64,000 nucleotides of DNA from positions 123,335 through 187,334 of the forward strand of contig NZ_JANIOC010000011.1 in the NCBI RefSeq assembly GCF_024733565.1, in the 5' to 3' direction. The position numbers and the translations under genes are program-made. Under the pieces are notes generated by a model. That model did not search any database. It was not told the origin of the DNA and was given only the letters and a program-made list of their open reading frames with translations. This document shows positions 43,782 through 52,951 of this stretch, one piece after another (the first letter of the stretch is position 1; every line of letters begins with the position of its first letter). Source of the stretch: Rossellomorea sp. SC111. Its GTDB lineage: Bacteria; Bacillota; Bacilli; Bacillales; Bacillaceae_B.

Positions 43782-45035
43782 CTATTGAATTTCGCTATTC
43801 GCTTGTTCCTGTGCTTCTTTCAGAGCTTCATCCAATGGTCTGTCACCCAGGAAGGCAGCGATGAATTGGTTGTTAAAGTTATTCATGATGATCGGCAGGT
43901 TCTTCCCTTCTGCCCACACTGTTGCATACGGTGCTCCCGCTACAAGTGCACCTCGTAATTCATCCTTGTCATACCCTAATTTTTCAGCTACTGACTTACG
44001 TGTCGGAAGGGCAAATCCTTTCGAGGTCCATGTTTCCATTCCTTCTTTACCTGTCAGATACGAGATCAGCTCCCATGAAGCCTCCTTCTTTTCAGATGCG
44101 GCATTCATCACATATCCGACCGTATAAGCCATTGTTCCTTTTTCTCCATTGATGGTCGGTAATTCTGCCGTTCCATAGTCAACATCCGGGAACGTATCCG
44201 CTAAGAATGGAATCGCCCAGTTTCCTTCGATGACCATGGCCGCTTTTTCTTGTCCGAACATTTCTCCTCCCCAGTTCGCTCCGACTTCAGAAGCCTGTGC
44301 TGAGGTTTTGTCTTCATTATGCTGGTCGATGATCGGCTGAAGGGCATTCACGACTTTGTCTGAAGCAAAGTTCGCTTGATCATCCTTCACGACTTCCCCA
44401 CCCGTTGCCTGGGCGATGTGGTAAAGTCGGGCGAGCTCAGGCGCCACACCAAATCCATATACCCCATCTTTCGTCAGGGCTTTTGAAACTTCACGGAGTT
44501 CTTCCCATGTTTTCGGAACTTCGACACCCGCCTCTTTAAACATCTTCTTATTGTAGAAGAGGGCTAATGTCGAGTAATCTTTCGGAAAGCCGTACGTTTT
44601 TCCATCGACTTGAAATGCTTCAAGCATCGGCTTCTCAAAATCTTTCAAATCAAAGTCTTCCGTCACATAATCATCCAATGGTTCAACGACCCCGGTATCA
44701 ATCAGGGCTGGTGCTTCAAGGGCATCAAGATAGAAGACATCCGGTCCTTCCCCACCGATTAGACGTGTTTTCAAGACATCCATGTACTGCTCAGAAATGA
44801 CTTCATGTTTTACATCGATATTCGGATGCTTTTCTTCAAAGTCAGCTAGGGTTTGCTTCAGGAGCTTTTGCTCTGAAGGATTCCCTCCCCAGCCGGCAAG
44901 GGTGATTTCCACTTTTTCACCATTTCCCCCACCGTTTGAACTTGCTTTCTCATCCGAACCGCTGCAGCCCGCAAGTACTGATCCTACTAACATCGTTGTC
45001 ATTCCTACACTCGCTATCCACTTCTTTTTCACCAT
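43782..45035 (-). CDS. Extracellular sugar-binding lipoprotein of ABC importer
   Basis: About 417 residues from the ATG at 45035. The signal peptide ends in the lipobox VLAGC with Cys24. The rest matches family 1 carbohydrate-binding proteins (LAGWGGNPSEQKLLKQTLAD, GPDVFYLDALEAPALI, GLPT-like FALPTRKS). Linkage to a debranching-type glucosidase and LacI operators points to an oligosaccharide such as maltodextrin or isomalto-oligosaccharide. The exact sugar is inference. Confidence 0.88.
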   Translation of the reverse strand: MVKKKWIASVGMTTMLVGSVLAGCSGSDEKASSNGGGNGEKVEITLAGWGGNPSEQKLLKQTLADFEEKHPNIDVKHEVISEQYMDVLKTRLIGGEGPDVFYLDALEAPALIDTGVVEPLDDYVTEDFDLKDFEKPMLEAFQVDGKTYGFPKDYSTLALFYNKKMFKEAGVEVPKTWEELREVSKALTKDGVYGFGVAPELARLYHIAQATGGEVVKDDQANFASDKVVNALQPIIDQHNEDKTSAQASEVGANWGGEMFGQEKAAMVIEGNWAIPFLADTFPDVDYGTAELPTINGEKGTMAYTVGYVMNAASEKKEASWELISYLTGKEGMETWTSKGFALPTRKSVAEKLGYDKDELRGALVAGAPYATVWAEGKNLPIIMNNFNNQFIAAFLGDRPLDEALKEAQEQANSEIQ

Positions 45036-45091
45036 TTCTTCCAACCCCTTTATTGATTTATGAAAAATAGGAAGCTTATTCCCAGGTGTAC

Positions 45092-47200
45092 CTAAACTAT
45101 TTGTTTTTCTTTTACAATGTCATAGCCGGTTGAGTTTTCAATAATGGTGATATCTACTTTGTCACCATTTCGCACCAAGGAGAGAGAAAGCATTCCATCA
45201 CCTATTGCTATATTTTGAACCGTTAAGGTGTTCATCTCATCGAGTAAAATCGGATGTAAATGAATCTCTTTTTGAAGGCTATTCGGGAAAAGCCCCAATA
45301 AAGATTGAACAAACACAAGGGGTGTTCCCGCTGCCCAAGCTTGCGGTGAACATGCGACGGGATACTTTACTGCCTTTCCGATCGTTGACTCGTACCCGCA
45401 AAATAATTCGGGAAGACGGTCGTATTCGAAATGCCGGGACGCATCAATCAGCCCACTCATGACTTTCTTCGCTTCAGCCGTCAATCCAAGCTTGCTTAAT
45501 CCGAGCAAAGTTATACTGTTATCATGTGGCCAGACACTTCCATCATGGTAGCTCATTGGGTTATAGCCTGCTTCCCCTTTCCCCATCGTACGGATTCCGT
45601 AACCGGAGAACATGTTGTCACCCGTTAAAGTTTGACTGACTTTTTCAGCACGGTTTCCTGTCATCATTCCTGAAAACAACACATGACCAGGATTCGATGT
45701 AATCGTACCTACCTTTTCTTTCTTTTGATCAAGGGCGATGGCGTAGAATTCAAGGTCCTCCATCCAAAAATCCTGTTCAAACCGTTCTTGAAGGTTTTTC
45801 GCTTCTGCAGCTAACCAAGAAGCCGTTTCGTGATCCCCAAGGGCTTCATACACATCAGCCAGTCCCCGCTTTGCCTGGTACACATAGCCTTGAACTTCCA
45901 CTAAGGCTATCGGCGTATCAGCATAGTCCCCATTTCGATGGACGATGGAGTCCGCAGAATCTTTCCACCCCTGGTTCGCAATTCCTTTGGAAGATTCCTG
46001 ATGGTACTCAAGAAATAGATCTCCATCTCGATCTCCATATTGGTCGATCCACTTCAAAGCATTCTTTACGTTATCCTCAAGCTTTCTGAATGTGCCGAAA
46101 TCCCCTGTCCATTTCACATACTCCGTTAAAAGAACAAGGAATAACGGAGTGGCATCAATCGTCCCGTAATAAGGTGTGAACGGAATCTGGTTCGTATTTG
46201 CAAGCTCTCCGTAGCGGATTTCATGCATGATCTTTCCTGGTTGTTCATCTCTCCAAGGATCCACCTTCGTTCCTTGCTCACTCGCCATCGTGAACAGGGT
46301 GCCTTTTGCAACCTGTGGCTCGAAGGCAATCATTTGCAGTGCCGCAATCAGACTATCCCTGCCAAATGGAACCCCGAACCAAGGCAGACCAGCTACCGGA
46401 AACTTTCCGTATCCAGTGTCGTTCAATAACACTCTAAGATCGGATAAGCTTCTGTCCACCAGACGCTGAAGCGGTTCGTAATCGGTTTCTACCCTTGTTA
46501 ACCCAGCGGACCATTCTTTATAAGAAACTCTTAATTTTTGTAGTGCCTCTTCGACAGGTAAAATATCTTCTCTTATCTCTTCGTTTTCAAGTGGCACGAT
46601 CATAAATGTAATGGATCTTTCTTCCTCATGATGAAGCTCCACCTGGAACGTGATCTCTCCGCTTTCGTTCACGTTTTTCGCCTTGGCATCCCAGTGAATG
46701 TTGGTCGCACGGTTGATACCGTCTGCTCCTGCGTATTGGAAGATGACGGATTGATCCTCCACCTTCTGTCCGGTTCGTTTTCCTACCTTTCCAGTTTGGA
46801 ACCCGCGTACAATGAACATATCGTTAAAATCTACATCGACTCTGATATTCAACTCAAAAGAGACCGGCTTTGGGTAATAGTTTTTTGTTTTTATCGTTTC
46901 ATATAACACATCACCATAAATAAAGCGCTTACGTTCAATCTCAACAGATTCTCTCCACAGAATTAGATTTCCATCCTCTTCCTGGTGGGGATTTGTCAAT
47001 AGAATCGTAGACATATAGTTTTCAGATCCATCCGAATGTAATAGGATTGGTTTTTCATTATTGATTTTTACATTCAACTTGCTTAGGTACCTCGTGTCAT
47101 TCTTGTATAAACCCAGCCCGTAACTATGCTCTGAAGTGATATCTCCCTGTTCATCTGTAAGAAGAAATAAGTTGTTTTCTTTAATCACCCGGTAATTCAT
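45092..47200 (-). CDS. Debranching-type glucosidase (glycogen debranching N-domain + alpha/alpha6 barrel)
   Basis: About 702 residues from 47200, which has TAGGAGGA upstream. The N-terminal ~200 residues (NLFLLTDEQGDITSEHSYGLGLYKNDTRYL) are the GDE_N_bis beta domain; the rest is an alpha/alpha toroid with AGLPWFGVPFGRDSLIA, an acidic QGWKDSADS and WPHDNS, as in amylo-alpha-1,6-glucosidases. No signal peptide, so it is cytoplasmic and hydrolyses imported glucans. It is first in the sugar operon. Confidence 0.82.
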   Translation of the reverse strand: MNYRVIKENNLFLLTDEQGDITSEHSYGLGLYKNDTRYLSKLNVKINNEKPILLHSDGSENYMSTILLTNPHQEEDGNLILWRESVEIERKRFIYGDVLYETIKTKNYYPKPVSFELNIRVDVDFNDMFIVRGFQTGKVGKRTGQKVEDQSVIFQYAGADGINRATNIHWDAKAKNVNESGEITFQVELHHEEERSITFMIVPLENEEIREDILPVEEALQKLRVSYKEWSAGLTRVETDYEPLQRLVDRSLSDLRVLLNDTGYGKFPVAGLPWFGVPFGRDSLIAALQMIAFEPQVAKGTLFTMASEQGTKVDPWRDEQPGKIMHEIRYGELANTNQIPFTPYYGTIDATPLFLVLLTEYVKWTGDFGTFRKLEDNVKNALKWIDQYGDRDGDLFLEYHQESSKGIANQGWKDSADSIVHRNGDYADTPIALVEVQGYVYQAKRGLADVYEALGDHETASWLAAEAKNLQERFEQDFWMEDLEFYAIALDQKKEKVGTITSNPGHVLFSGMMTGNRAEKVSQTLTGDNMFSGYGIRTMGKGEAGYNPMSYHDGSVWPHDNSITLLGLSKLGLTAEAKKVMSGLIDASRHFEYDRLPELFCGYESTIGKAVKYPVACSPQAWAAGTPLVFVQSLLGLFPNSLQKEIHLHPILLDEMNTLTVQNIAIGDGMLSLSLVRNGDKVDITIIENSTGYDIVKEKQIV

Positions 47201-47238
47201 ATTGGTTCCTCCTACTTCTACACATGTTTTCACTGTTT

Positions 47239-47296
47239 CCGAAACGTTTTGGTAATAGAGCAAAAAAATATATCCATTCTATCCAAAACGTTTCGG
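47239..47296 (-). promoter_or_regulatory. Paired LacI operators in front of the sugar operon
   Basis: CCGAAACGTTTTGG (47239-47252) and CCAAAACGTTTCGG (47283-47296) are the same near-palindrome in opposite orientation, 44 bases apart. They lie just upstream of the glucosidase start, where the LacI protein encoded next door should act. They also resemble CcpA cre sites. Confidence 0.8.
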
Positions 47297-47342
47297 ATTT
47301 TCTACTGAATAATGGCTGGTCCGTAAAATTACTCACCAACCC

Positions 47343-48359
47343 TTATTCGAATATGAGGTTCGTACTTTCCCTCTCGATTAACTTCGTTTCCAACACCATC
47401 CGGTGGGTTTCAGACTGATTTGTTAATAAATCCAACAATAACTTCGCAGCTTCATAACCCAATTGAAATTTATTTTGTTGGATGGTCGTAAGCTTCGGGC
47501 TTACATACGAAGCCAGCAGGATATCATCATATCCCACAATTGAAATATCTTCCGGTATTTTAATATCCAACTCTTTCGCAGCACTCATTGCCCCGATAGC
47601 CATTAAATCGCTGGAGCAAAAGATGGCTGTGATTTCCGGGTTAGATGAAAGCATTTGATGCGCTGCTTCCCTTCCACTTTCTTCAGTAAAAGCACCGTTT
47701 ATGATGTATTCGGGTTTACTCTCTATTTGTGCTTGACGCAAGGCGGCAATATAACCTTCCAGTCGCTGCTGACTGACAAACGCAAACTCGTGGCCGTTGA
47801 TCATTCCGATATTCCTGTGGCCTTGTTCGATTAAATGCCGGACCGCTTTTTCAGCCCCCAACACATTATCTGTTGTCACATGACTTACATTTGGGGACTC
47901 AAGAGGAATATCGATCAATACACAGGGAATATCACTTTCCACCACTTCGTGTAAATAAGGATCATCGGTTCTGATTCCCTGGATGATCACTCCATCCACT
48001 CTCCGTTCCTTACAAAGCTGTGTGTAAGTCTTTTCTCGCTGCTTCGATGAATTCGTATTAAATAACACAAGATCGTAATCAGAACCTGACACAAATTCAT
48101 TAATGCCCGCAAGAACTTCCACAATAAAATTATCTTTCACACTTTCCTTCGTGAAGCCGGAAACAAGTAATCCAATCGTTTTCGATTTCTTCATCACCAG
48201 ACTCCGTGCAATGGAGTTCGGGCTGTAATTCAACTCTTTTGCCACTTGGGCAATCTTCTTTCTCGTATCTTCATTGACATCCGAGTATCCATTCAACGCC
48301 CTTGAAACCGTCGTAACGGATACCCCAGCTACTCTGGCAATATCTTTAATCGTAGTCAC
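47343..48359 (-). CDS. LacI-family regulator of the sugar operon
   Basis: About 338 residues from the GTG at 48359. The HTH (TTIKDIARVAGVSVTTVSRAL and NGYSDVNEDTRKKI) and hinge (LNYSPNSIARSLV) precede a periplasmic-binding-like sugar domain. The upstream longer ORF is rejected because GGGAGAT lies at 6 bases from this GTG. It has its own copy of the operator at 48371-48384, so it is autoregulated. Confidence 0.9.
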   Translation of the reverse strand: MTTIKDIARVAGVSVTTVSRALNGYSDVNEDTRKKIAQVAKELNYSPNSIARSLVMKKSKTIGLLVSGFTKESVKDNFIVEVLAGINEFVSGSDYDLVLFNTNSSKQREKTYTQLCKERRVDGVIIQGIRTDDPYLHEVVESDIPCVLIDIPLESPNVSHVTTDNVLGAEKAVRHLIEQGHRNIGMINGHEFAFVSQQRLEGYIAALRQAQIESKPEYIINGAFTEESGREAAHQMLSSNPEITAIFCSSDLMAIGAMSAAKELDIKIPEDISIVGYDDILLASYVSPKLTTIQQNKFQLGYEAAKLLLDLLTNQSETHRMVLETKLIERESTNLIFE

Positions 48360-48370
48360 TTGCACATCTC

Positions 48371-48384
48371 CCAAAACGTTTCGG
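48371..48384 (-). promoter_or_regulatory. LacI operator upstream of its own gene
   Basis: CCAAAACGTTTCGG, identical to the site at 47283-47296, 12 bases before the GTG start. Confidence 0.8.
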
Positions 48385-48501
48385 ATTTCCTTTATCTGAA
48401 TAGTACAACAGCTTGTAAACAATTTCAATATTATTTTTCTATAACGTTAGTGATTTTCCAGGGTTTCTCCCTAAAAATAAATCCCGATCAACATAAAAAA
48501 A

Positions 48502-48525
48502 CAGCGAATCCAAACAAATTCGCTG
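48502..48525 (-). terminator. Terminator after second AraC/GyrI gene
   Basis: CAGCGAAT and ATTCGCTG with an 8-base loop and a T7 run on the minus strand. Confidence 0.85.
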
Positions 48526-48533
48526 CTTCTTCC

Positions 48534-49400
48534 TCACTTTTTCCTGACCGGTATCCATATTTCACTTCTAAATGCATCAGACTCAATATCTTTACTTTCA
48601 TTCCACAAGATCTCCGGCCCCTCTGCTTGTTCATAGATTGAAGTTGGAAACCATTCAGAATAGATTCTCCCCCATACCTGCTGCAATGTGTCCGGAAACG
48701 GTCCGACCGCTTCAAATACAGCCCAAGTTAGACGAGGGACATCAAGTTTCGATAAGCCGGGGGGACATTCATCAGTTGTGGCTGCGCCAATATAATGATC
48801 AAGTTCCCCCTTCTCTTCCAATCTGCCTTCGGAAAAATTGACGGATGCACTAATCAATCCTTGTGGTTCCACATTAGACAAACTCTTTAACTTCTTGATC
48901 ATTGTCTGATCCAGGTTCTGCCACATTTCTGCAATGTCAGGGTTCACCCCATTAAATATGATCGGCACCCGCCTCATGTTTCCAACAATGGCAAACGGTT
49001 CTTTCTCTTCGATTCGATAATTCATTTCATTGCCTCCTCTGATGGATAACTGGAAGGTCATCGGTGGAAATGATTTGAGTGAATGGCCTTTCGCTTGTGA
49101 CGGAGTGATCCCATGCATTTTTTGAAAGACTCTCGTGAAGGAATCGGGTGATGAGTAACCATATTTTAAGGCTATATCAATCACCTTTACATCTCCGTTC
49201 TGAAGTTCAAGGGCCGCCATGGTCAAACGTCGGCGCCGGATATATTCTGACAGTGAAATCCCGGCAAGGAACGAAAACATCCGTTTAAAGTGATATTCCG
49301 AGCAATAGGCACGCTTTGCCACTTTTTCATAATTGATTTCTTCCGTCAGATTTTCTTCAATATATCGTAAAGCGTCATTCATCGTCTTCAATGTATCCAT
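48534..49400 (-). CDS. AraC-family regulator with GyrI-like effector domain (second)
   Basis: About 288 residues from the ATG at 49400, which has AAGGAGG 8 bases upstream. The N-terminal AraC HTH pair ([20 protein letters not shown], then [20 protein letters not shown]) is followed by a GyrI-like ligand domain ending in [11 protein letters not shown]. It is close in plan and sequence to the protein at 3236-4093, so the two are paralogues. Target genes are not evident. Confidence 0.88.
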   Translation of the reverse strand: MDTLKTMNDALRYIEENLTEEINYEKVAKRAYCSEYHFKRMFSFLAGISLSEYIRRRRLTMAALELQNGDVKVIDIALKYGYSSPDSFTRVFQKMHGITPSQAKGHSLKSFPPMTFQLSIRGGNEMNYRIEEKEPFAIVGNMRRVPIIFNGVNPDIAEMWQNLDQTMIKKLKSLSNVEPQGLISASVNFSEGRLEEKGELDHYIGAATTDECPPGLSKLDVPRLTWAVFEAVGPFPDTLQQVWGRIYSEWFPTSIYEQAEGPEILWNESKDIESDAFRSEIWIPVRKK

Positions 49401-49481
49401 TTCCATGACCTCCTTCTTCATAAGAATAGCAAGAATGAAAGGAATCAACCCGACTTATCGTGCCACATGTTGCAGGGTGAG

Positions 49482-49509
49482 AAAAAAGACCTCCTCACAC
49501 GAGAAGGCC
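49482..49509 (-). terminator. Terminator after dbpA
   Basis: GGCCTTCTC-gtgt-GAGGAGGTC (one G:T pair) with T6 on the minus strand, just after the dbpA stop. Confidence 0.75.
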
Positions 49510-49516
49510 ACTTCAT

Positions 49517-50962
49517 TTATTTCCTTGCTTCATGTACCTTGAGCATCTTCCCTTTTACCGTCGTTTTCTTCATGGCTTGTAAAACCAACGGCCCTTTTCC
49601 ATTGAGGATCTCCACGTACGAGAGGTTTTCCTGTATTGTGATGATTCCGATGTCTTCAGCAGTCACTCCATCGATTTTCGCAATCGTTCCGACAAAATCG
49701 ACTGCCCTGATTTTCTTTTTCTTGCCACCGTTGAAATAGAGCTTCATGATGTCTCTGTTCAGCTGCTGACTTTTGTCCATTTTGAAATCGGGTTCCTCAT
49801 CCAGCTTCCGTTCAAACTCATTTTTCGCATCGGCCACAGCATCCTGTGTAGGTCCAGCAAGTTTCGGAATCATAAATCCGATATACTCCTCGATCTCACC
49901 AAGGAACTTCTCTTCATATGGTGTGCAGAACGTGATCGCTTTTCCTGCCTGACCAGCTCGACCCGTTCTCCCGGTACGGTGTACATAGCTTTCTTTCTCC
50001 ATGGGAATATCATAATTAATCACATGGGTGATGTTCTCGATATCTATCCCCCGTGCTGCCACATCCGTTGCCACCAGGTATCGGAAATCTCCCCTCTTGA
50101 AATCGTCCATTACTTCGAAACGGGCTTCCTGGATCATGCCTCCATGGATCTTATCCACAGGGTAACCTGACCGGTCCAACTCTTCACATAATGTATCCAC
50201 ATTTTCTTTCGTTCGGCAAAAGATGATGCAGCTATCCGGGTTTTCTACGGTCGTCACGTTTTTCAAAAGGGACAGCTTATCCTCTTCTCTCACTTCAAGA
50301 ACTGAATGCTCGATTTTATCCGTCGTGATTCCCGTTGCCTTGATTTCAATATGAACAGGTTGCTTCATATATTTATGGCAGAGTGTCTCCACATCTTCTG
50401 GAAGTGTTGCAGAGAATGTCAGCGTCACACGATCAGATGGCAGTTCCTGAATGATCGCTTCAACCTGTTCGATAAAGCCCATGTTGAGCATTTCATCGGC
50501 TTCATCAATGACCAGGTACCTAAGTTTATCCAGAGGAAAGGTCCCTTTTTCAATATGGTCGAGGACACGTCCCGGTGTTCCGACGACGACATGATTTTTC
50601 TGCTTCAACTCAAGCTTCTGGCGATGAAAAGGAGATTTTCCGTATACTGCTGCCGCCTTGATCCGCTTATATCTCCCAATGTTCGTAATATCTTCTTTGA
50701 CTTGTACCGCAAGCTCACGTGTCGGGGTCAAAATCAGTGCCTGGGGTTTATTTTCTTCCCACTCCACCATCTCGCATAGGGGAATCCCAAAAGAAGCCGT
50801 CTTTCCGCTCCCCGTTTGGGAACGGACAACAAGATCTTTTCTTTCTAAAGCAAGTGGGAGTACCTTGGATTGCACTTCTGTAGGAGCTTCATATCCTAAA
50901 CCGGACAGCGCCCTTACAATCTCTCCACTGAGCGGATAATCCACAAATTGTTTATCAGTCAT
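49517..50962 (-). CDS. dbpA: DEAD-box RNA helicase DbpA (YxiN)
   Basis: 481 residues. Helicase motifs are intact: Q motif near 28 ([10 protein letters not shown]), Walker [23 protein letters not shown], and [12 protein letters not shown]-terminal RNA-recognition domain (about 405-480, [20 protein letters not shown]) is the DbpA/YxiN domain that binds hairpin 92 of 23S rRNA. It acts in large-subunit assembly. It is a single gene. Confidence 0.92.
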   Translation of the reverse strand: MTDKQFVDYPLSGEIVRALSGLGYEAPTEVQSKVLPLALERKDLVVRSQTGSGKTASFGIPLCEMVEWEENKPQALILTPTRELAVQVKEDITNIGRYKRIKAAAVYGKSPFHRQKLELKQKNHVVVGTPGRVLDHIEKGTFPLDKLRYLVIDEADEMLNMGFIEQVEAIIQELPSDRVTLTFSATLPEDVETLCHKYMKQPVHIEIKATGITTDKIEHSVLEVREEDKLSLLKNVTTVENPDSCIIFCRTKENVDTLCEELDRSGYPVDKIHGGMIQEARFEVMDDFKRGDFRYLVATDVAARGIDIENITHVINYDIPMEKESYVHRTGRTGRAGQAGKAITFCTPYEEKFLGEIEEYIGFMIPKLAGPTQDAVADAKNEFERKLDEEPDFKMDKSQQLNRDIMKLYFNGGKKKKIRAVDFVGTIAKIDGVTAEDIGIITIQENLSYVEILNGKGPLVLQAMKKTTVKGKMLKVHEARK

Positions 50963-51079
50963 ATCATAACCTCATTTATTTTTTCTTATTTTCATAGGAA
51001 AGCTCCGATTCTATTCAATGAACAATACCCTTTTAAAAATTCTTTTCAAATTTATTTAGGTAATCCCCCAAAAGTGTGG

Positions 51080-51152
51080 TATGCTTTACCTAACCATTTT
51101 TAACTTGTAACATGTTGTCTCCGGGACCGACGAACGCTGTCGGTCCCTTTTT
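51080..51152 (+). ncRNA. Candidate small RNA between dbpA and csp
   Basis: An extended -10 (TG-g-TATGCT, 51077-51085) lies about 40 bases before GGGACCGAC...GTCGGTCCC (51123-51147) with T5, a good intrinsic terminator. No plus-strand gene ends or starts here, so a promoter-terminator pair would yield an RNA of about 60 bases. The -35 is weak. Confidence 0.4.
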
Positions 51153-51156
51153 ATAT

Positions 51157-51436
51157 CTAAAGCGCAGGCGGCTTGCCCAGAGGCGACAAGCATAAGACGA
51201 ACAGGCCGGAAAGGCGTCCTTTGCCTTTTTGGCCTGTTTGACTTATGACCTCGAGCCTCTAGCCGCCGGAGCTAGCAGACACCTAAAGCGCAGGCGGCTC
51301 GTTCAGAGGCGACAAGCATAAGATGAATGGGCGGGAAGGCGCTCTTTGCCTTCTTGGACCATTTAGCTTATGACCTCGAGCCTCTAGCCGCCGGAGCTGG
51401 AAGTCACCTAAAGCGCAGGCGGCTCGACCAGCCCAG
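51157..51436. repeat. Tandem 126-bp hairpin repeat, 2.2 copies
   Basis: Units start with CTAAAGCGCAGGCGGCT at 51157, 51283 and 51408 (period 126 then 125). Each full unit can fold on itself: CATAAGACGAACAGGCC with GGCCTGTTTGACTTATG, AGAGGC with GCCTCT, and GGCGGCT with AGCCGCC. Copies differ at scattered, often compensatory positions. The third unit is truncated. It has higher GC than its surroundings and codes no protein. Confidence 0.85.
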
Positions 51437-51472
51437 ACAAAAAATCCTCACCCAAACTTTTCACTCCCAATA

Positions 51473-51499
51473 AAAAAAGGACCCTCCTGAGAGAGCCCC
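51473..51499 (-). terminator. Weak terminator after csp copy A
   Basis: An imperfect hairpin with GGACC and GCCCC arms and a T7 run on the minus strand. Confidence 0.55.
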
Positions 51500-51513
51500 T
51501 TCATCAAAAGCTA

Positions 51514-51714
51514 TTACGCTTTGTTTACGTTAGTCGCTTGAAGTCCACGTTGACCTTGCTCAGTGTCAAATGTAACTTTTTGACCTTCGTCTAAAGATTT
51601 AAATCCTTCGCCTTGGATAGCTGAGAAATGTACGAATACATCTTCTCCACCTTCGATTTCGATGAAACCGAAACCTTTTTCTGCGTTAAACCATTTTACT
51701 GTACCTTCTTGCAT
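51514..51714 (-). CDS. csp: Cold-shock protein (copy A)
   Basis: 66 residues with the RNA-binding motifs KGFGFIEI (RNP1) and VFVHFSAI (RNP2), identical in plan to CspB/CspD. AGGAGGATA lies upstream of the ATG. Differs from copy B by only a few residues (VTFDTEQ, NVNKA). Cold-shock proteins act as RNA chaperones. Confidence 0.95.
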   Translation of the reverse strand: MQEGTVKWFNAEKGFGFIEIEGGEDVFVHFSAIQGEGFKSLDEGQKVTFDTEQGQRGLQATNVNKA

Positions 51715-51960
51715 ATGTGTATCCTCCTGTGTGGATGTTGAATCCACGTTTTATTACTATAGTTGCTCAAGTTAGATATCAAAGGCGAAAAGTTTAAAAC
51801 TTATTCTTTCCTTACAGACCGAACAAAAATAATTCTTTCTTAGAATAACAGATAATCTCATAAAAAGCAAATCGATTTGAATTTTCTCTTCAAACTCTCT
51901 TTTCATAAAGGAGAATCCTGTTCCTTTGTCGAAAGTAAGAGAGGTAAAGGGGATGACCCA

Positions 51961-52173
51961 ATGAATAAAAACACATTACTCAAAACGCTGAGTCAAGCAA
52001 GTCGCGGAAACTTTTTCACAATCGAACTTCCTGTGCAATCGGGAGAAGAAGCAGAAACCATCGAACATGTGGCAGCTGAATTAGAAAGAGAGGGAAAGAT
52101 CAAAATCAGGGAATGTACATTGAAGGAAACTTCCATCTACATTCAGGGAATCATAAAATACGCTTTAACTTAA
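51961..52173 (+). CDS. 70-residue protein between the csp genes
   Basis: From an ATG at 51961 with AAAGGGG upstream; the longer ORF has no site. Residues look like a small helical protein (MNKNTLLKTLSQASRGNFFT, VAAELEREGKIKIRECTLKE). A winged-helix-like KIRECTL strand end is suggestive but not enough to name a family. Lies between two opposite csp copies. Confidence 0.7.
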   Translation: MNKNTLLKTLSQASRGNFFTIELPVQSGEEAETIEHVAAELEREGKIKIRECTLKETSIYIQGIIKYALT

Positions 52174-52179
52174 CGTGTG

Positions 52180-52207
52180 GATGCCTCATTGCAGGCATCT
52201 TTTTTTT
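52180..52207 (+). terminator. Terminator after 70-residue gene
   Basis: GATGCCT-cattgc-AGGCATC followed by T8. Confidence 0.9.
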
Positions 52208-52213
52208 AACACA

Positions 52214-52244
52214 AAAAAAGGACCCTCAAGAGAGAGTCCTTTTT
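52214..52244. terminator. Terminator after csp copy B
   Basis: AAAAAGGACCCTC and GAGAGTCCTTTTT with a 4-base loop and A/T ends, bidirectional. Confidence 0.85.
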
Positions 52245-52254
52245 CTTAAAGCAA

Positions 52255-52455
52255 TTAGATTTTGTTAACGTTAGTCGCTTGAAGTCCGCGTTGACCTTGC
52301 TCAGTTTCGAATGAAACTTTTTGACCTTCGTCTAAAGATTTAAATCCTTCGCCTTGGATAGCTGAGAAATGTACGAATACATCTTCTCCACCTTCGATTT
52401 CGATGAAACCGAAACCTTTTTCTGCGTTAAACCATTTTACTGTACCTTCTTGCAT
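52255..52455 (-). CDS. csp: Cold-shock protein (copy B)
   Basis: 66 residues with RNP1 KGFGFIEI and RNP2 VFVHFSAI. Copy A is 740 bases away, and similarity extends well into the leader (the shared block with GAACAAAAATAATTCTT), so the whole unit with its promoter region has been duplicated. Both copies appear functional. Confidence 0.95.
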   Translation of the reverse strand: MQEGTVKWFNAEKGFGFIEIEGGEDVFVHFSAIQGEGFKSLDEGQKVSFETEQGQRGLQATNVNKI

Positions 52456-52690
52456 GTGTGTATCCTCCTGTGTGGACTTTATATCCACGATTTATTACTA
52501 TTATTGCTCAATTAGATATCAAAGGCGAAAAGTTTAAATACTTTCATTCCTTACAGACCGAACAAAAATAATTCTTCCTTAGAATAACAGGAAATCGTAA
52601 AAATAGCAAATCCTTTTTTATATTTTTTTAAAATGGACTACTGAATTGTGATGACCAATACCATTATATAAGAAGAAACAGAAAAAAAGC

Positions 52691-52709
52691 CCACTCCCCA
52701 AAGGAATGG
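52691..52709 (-). terminator. Terminator after DUF3934 gene
   Basis: CCATTCC and GGAGTGG around CCTTTGGG-like loop, then T7 on the minus strand. Confidence 0.6.
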
Positions 52710-52719
52710 ACGTGCACTC

Positions 52720-52866
52720 TTACTCTTCCTGCTTGTTCCCGTGTTTTACACCTTTACTTGTATAAGGCTTGTTGCTTTTTTTCTTATTGGCGCCTGCCTT
52801 CCACCGGTTCCAGCCTTTCTTGCCGGTGCCCTGGCCTGTTCCGCTCTTTTTCTTAGGTTTACTCAT
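52720..52866 (-). CDS. DUF3934 small basic protein
   Basis: 48 residues, too short for the usual cutoffs. KKKSGTGQGTGKKGWNRWKA and the ANKKKSNKPYTSKG stretch are the conserved core of DUF3934. Highly basic and Gly/Lys-rich, suggesting nucleic-acid or ribosome contact, but no function is established. ATG at 52866. Confidence 0.8.
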   Translation of the reverse strand: MSKPKKKSGTGQGTGKKGWNRWKAGANKKKSNKPYTSKGVKHGNKQEE

Positions 52867-52951
52867 TTTTTCACTCCGTTATGATCAGGTTCGTTCTTAC
52901 ACGTTCGTCTCCATATCATAACACGGATTAGTGCAGCGGGGTACTTCTTGT

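Noticed and set aside
51157..51436. CRISPR array
   Set aside because: The 126-base units have no short direct repeats with unique spacers, and no cas genes are present.
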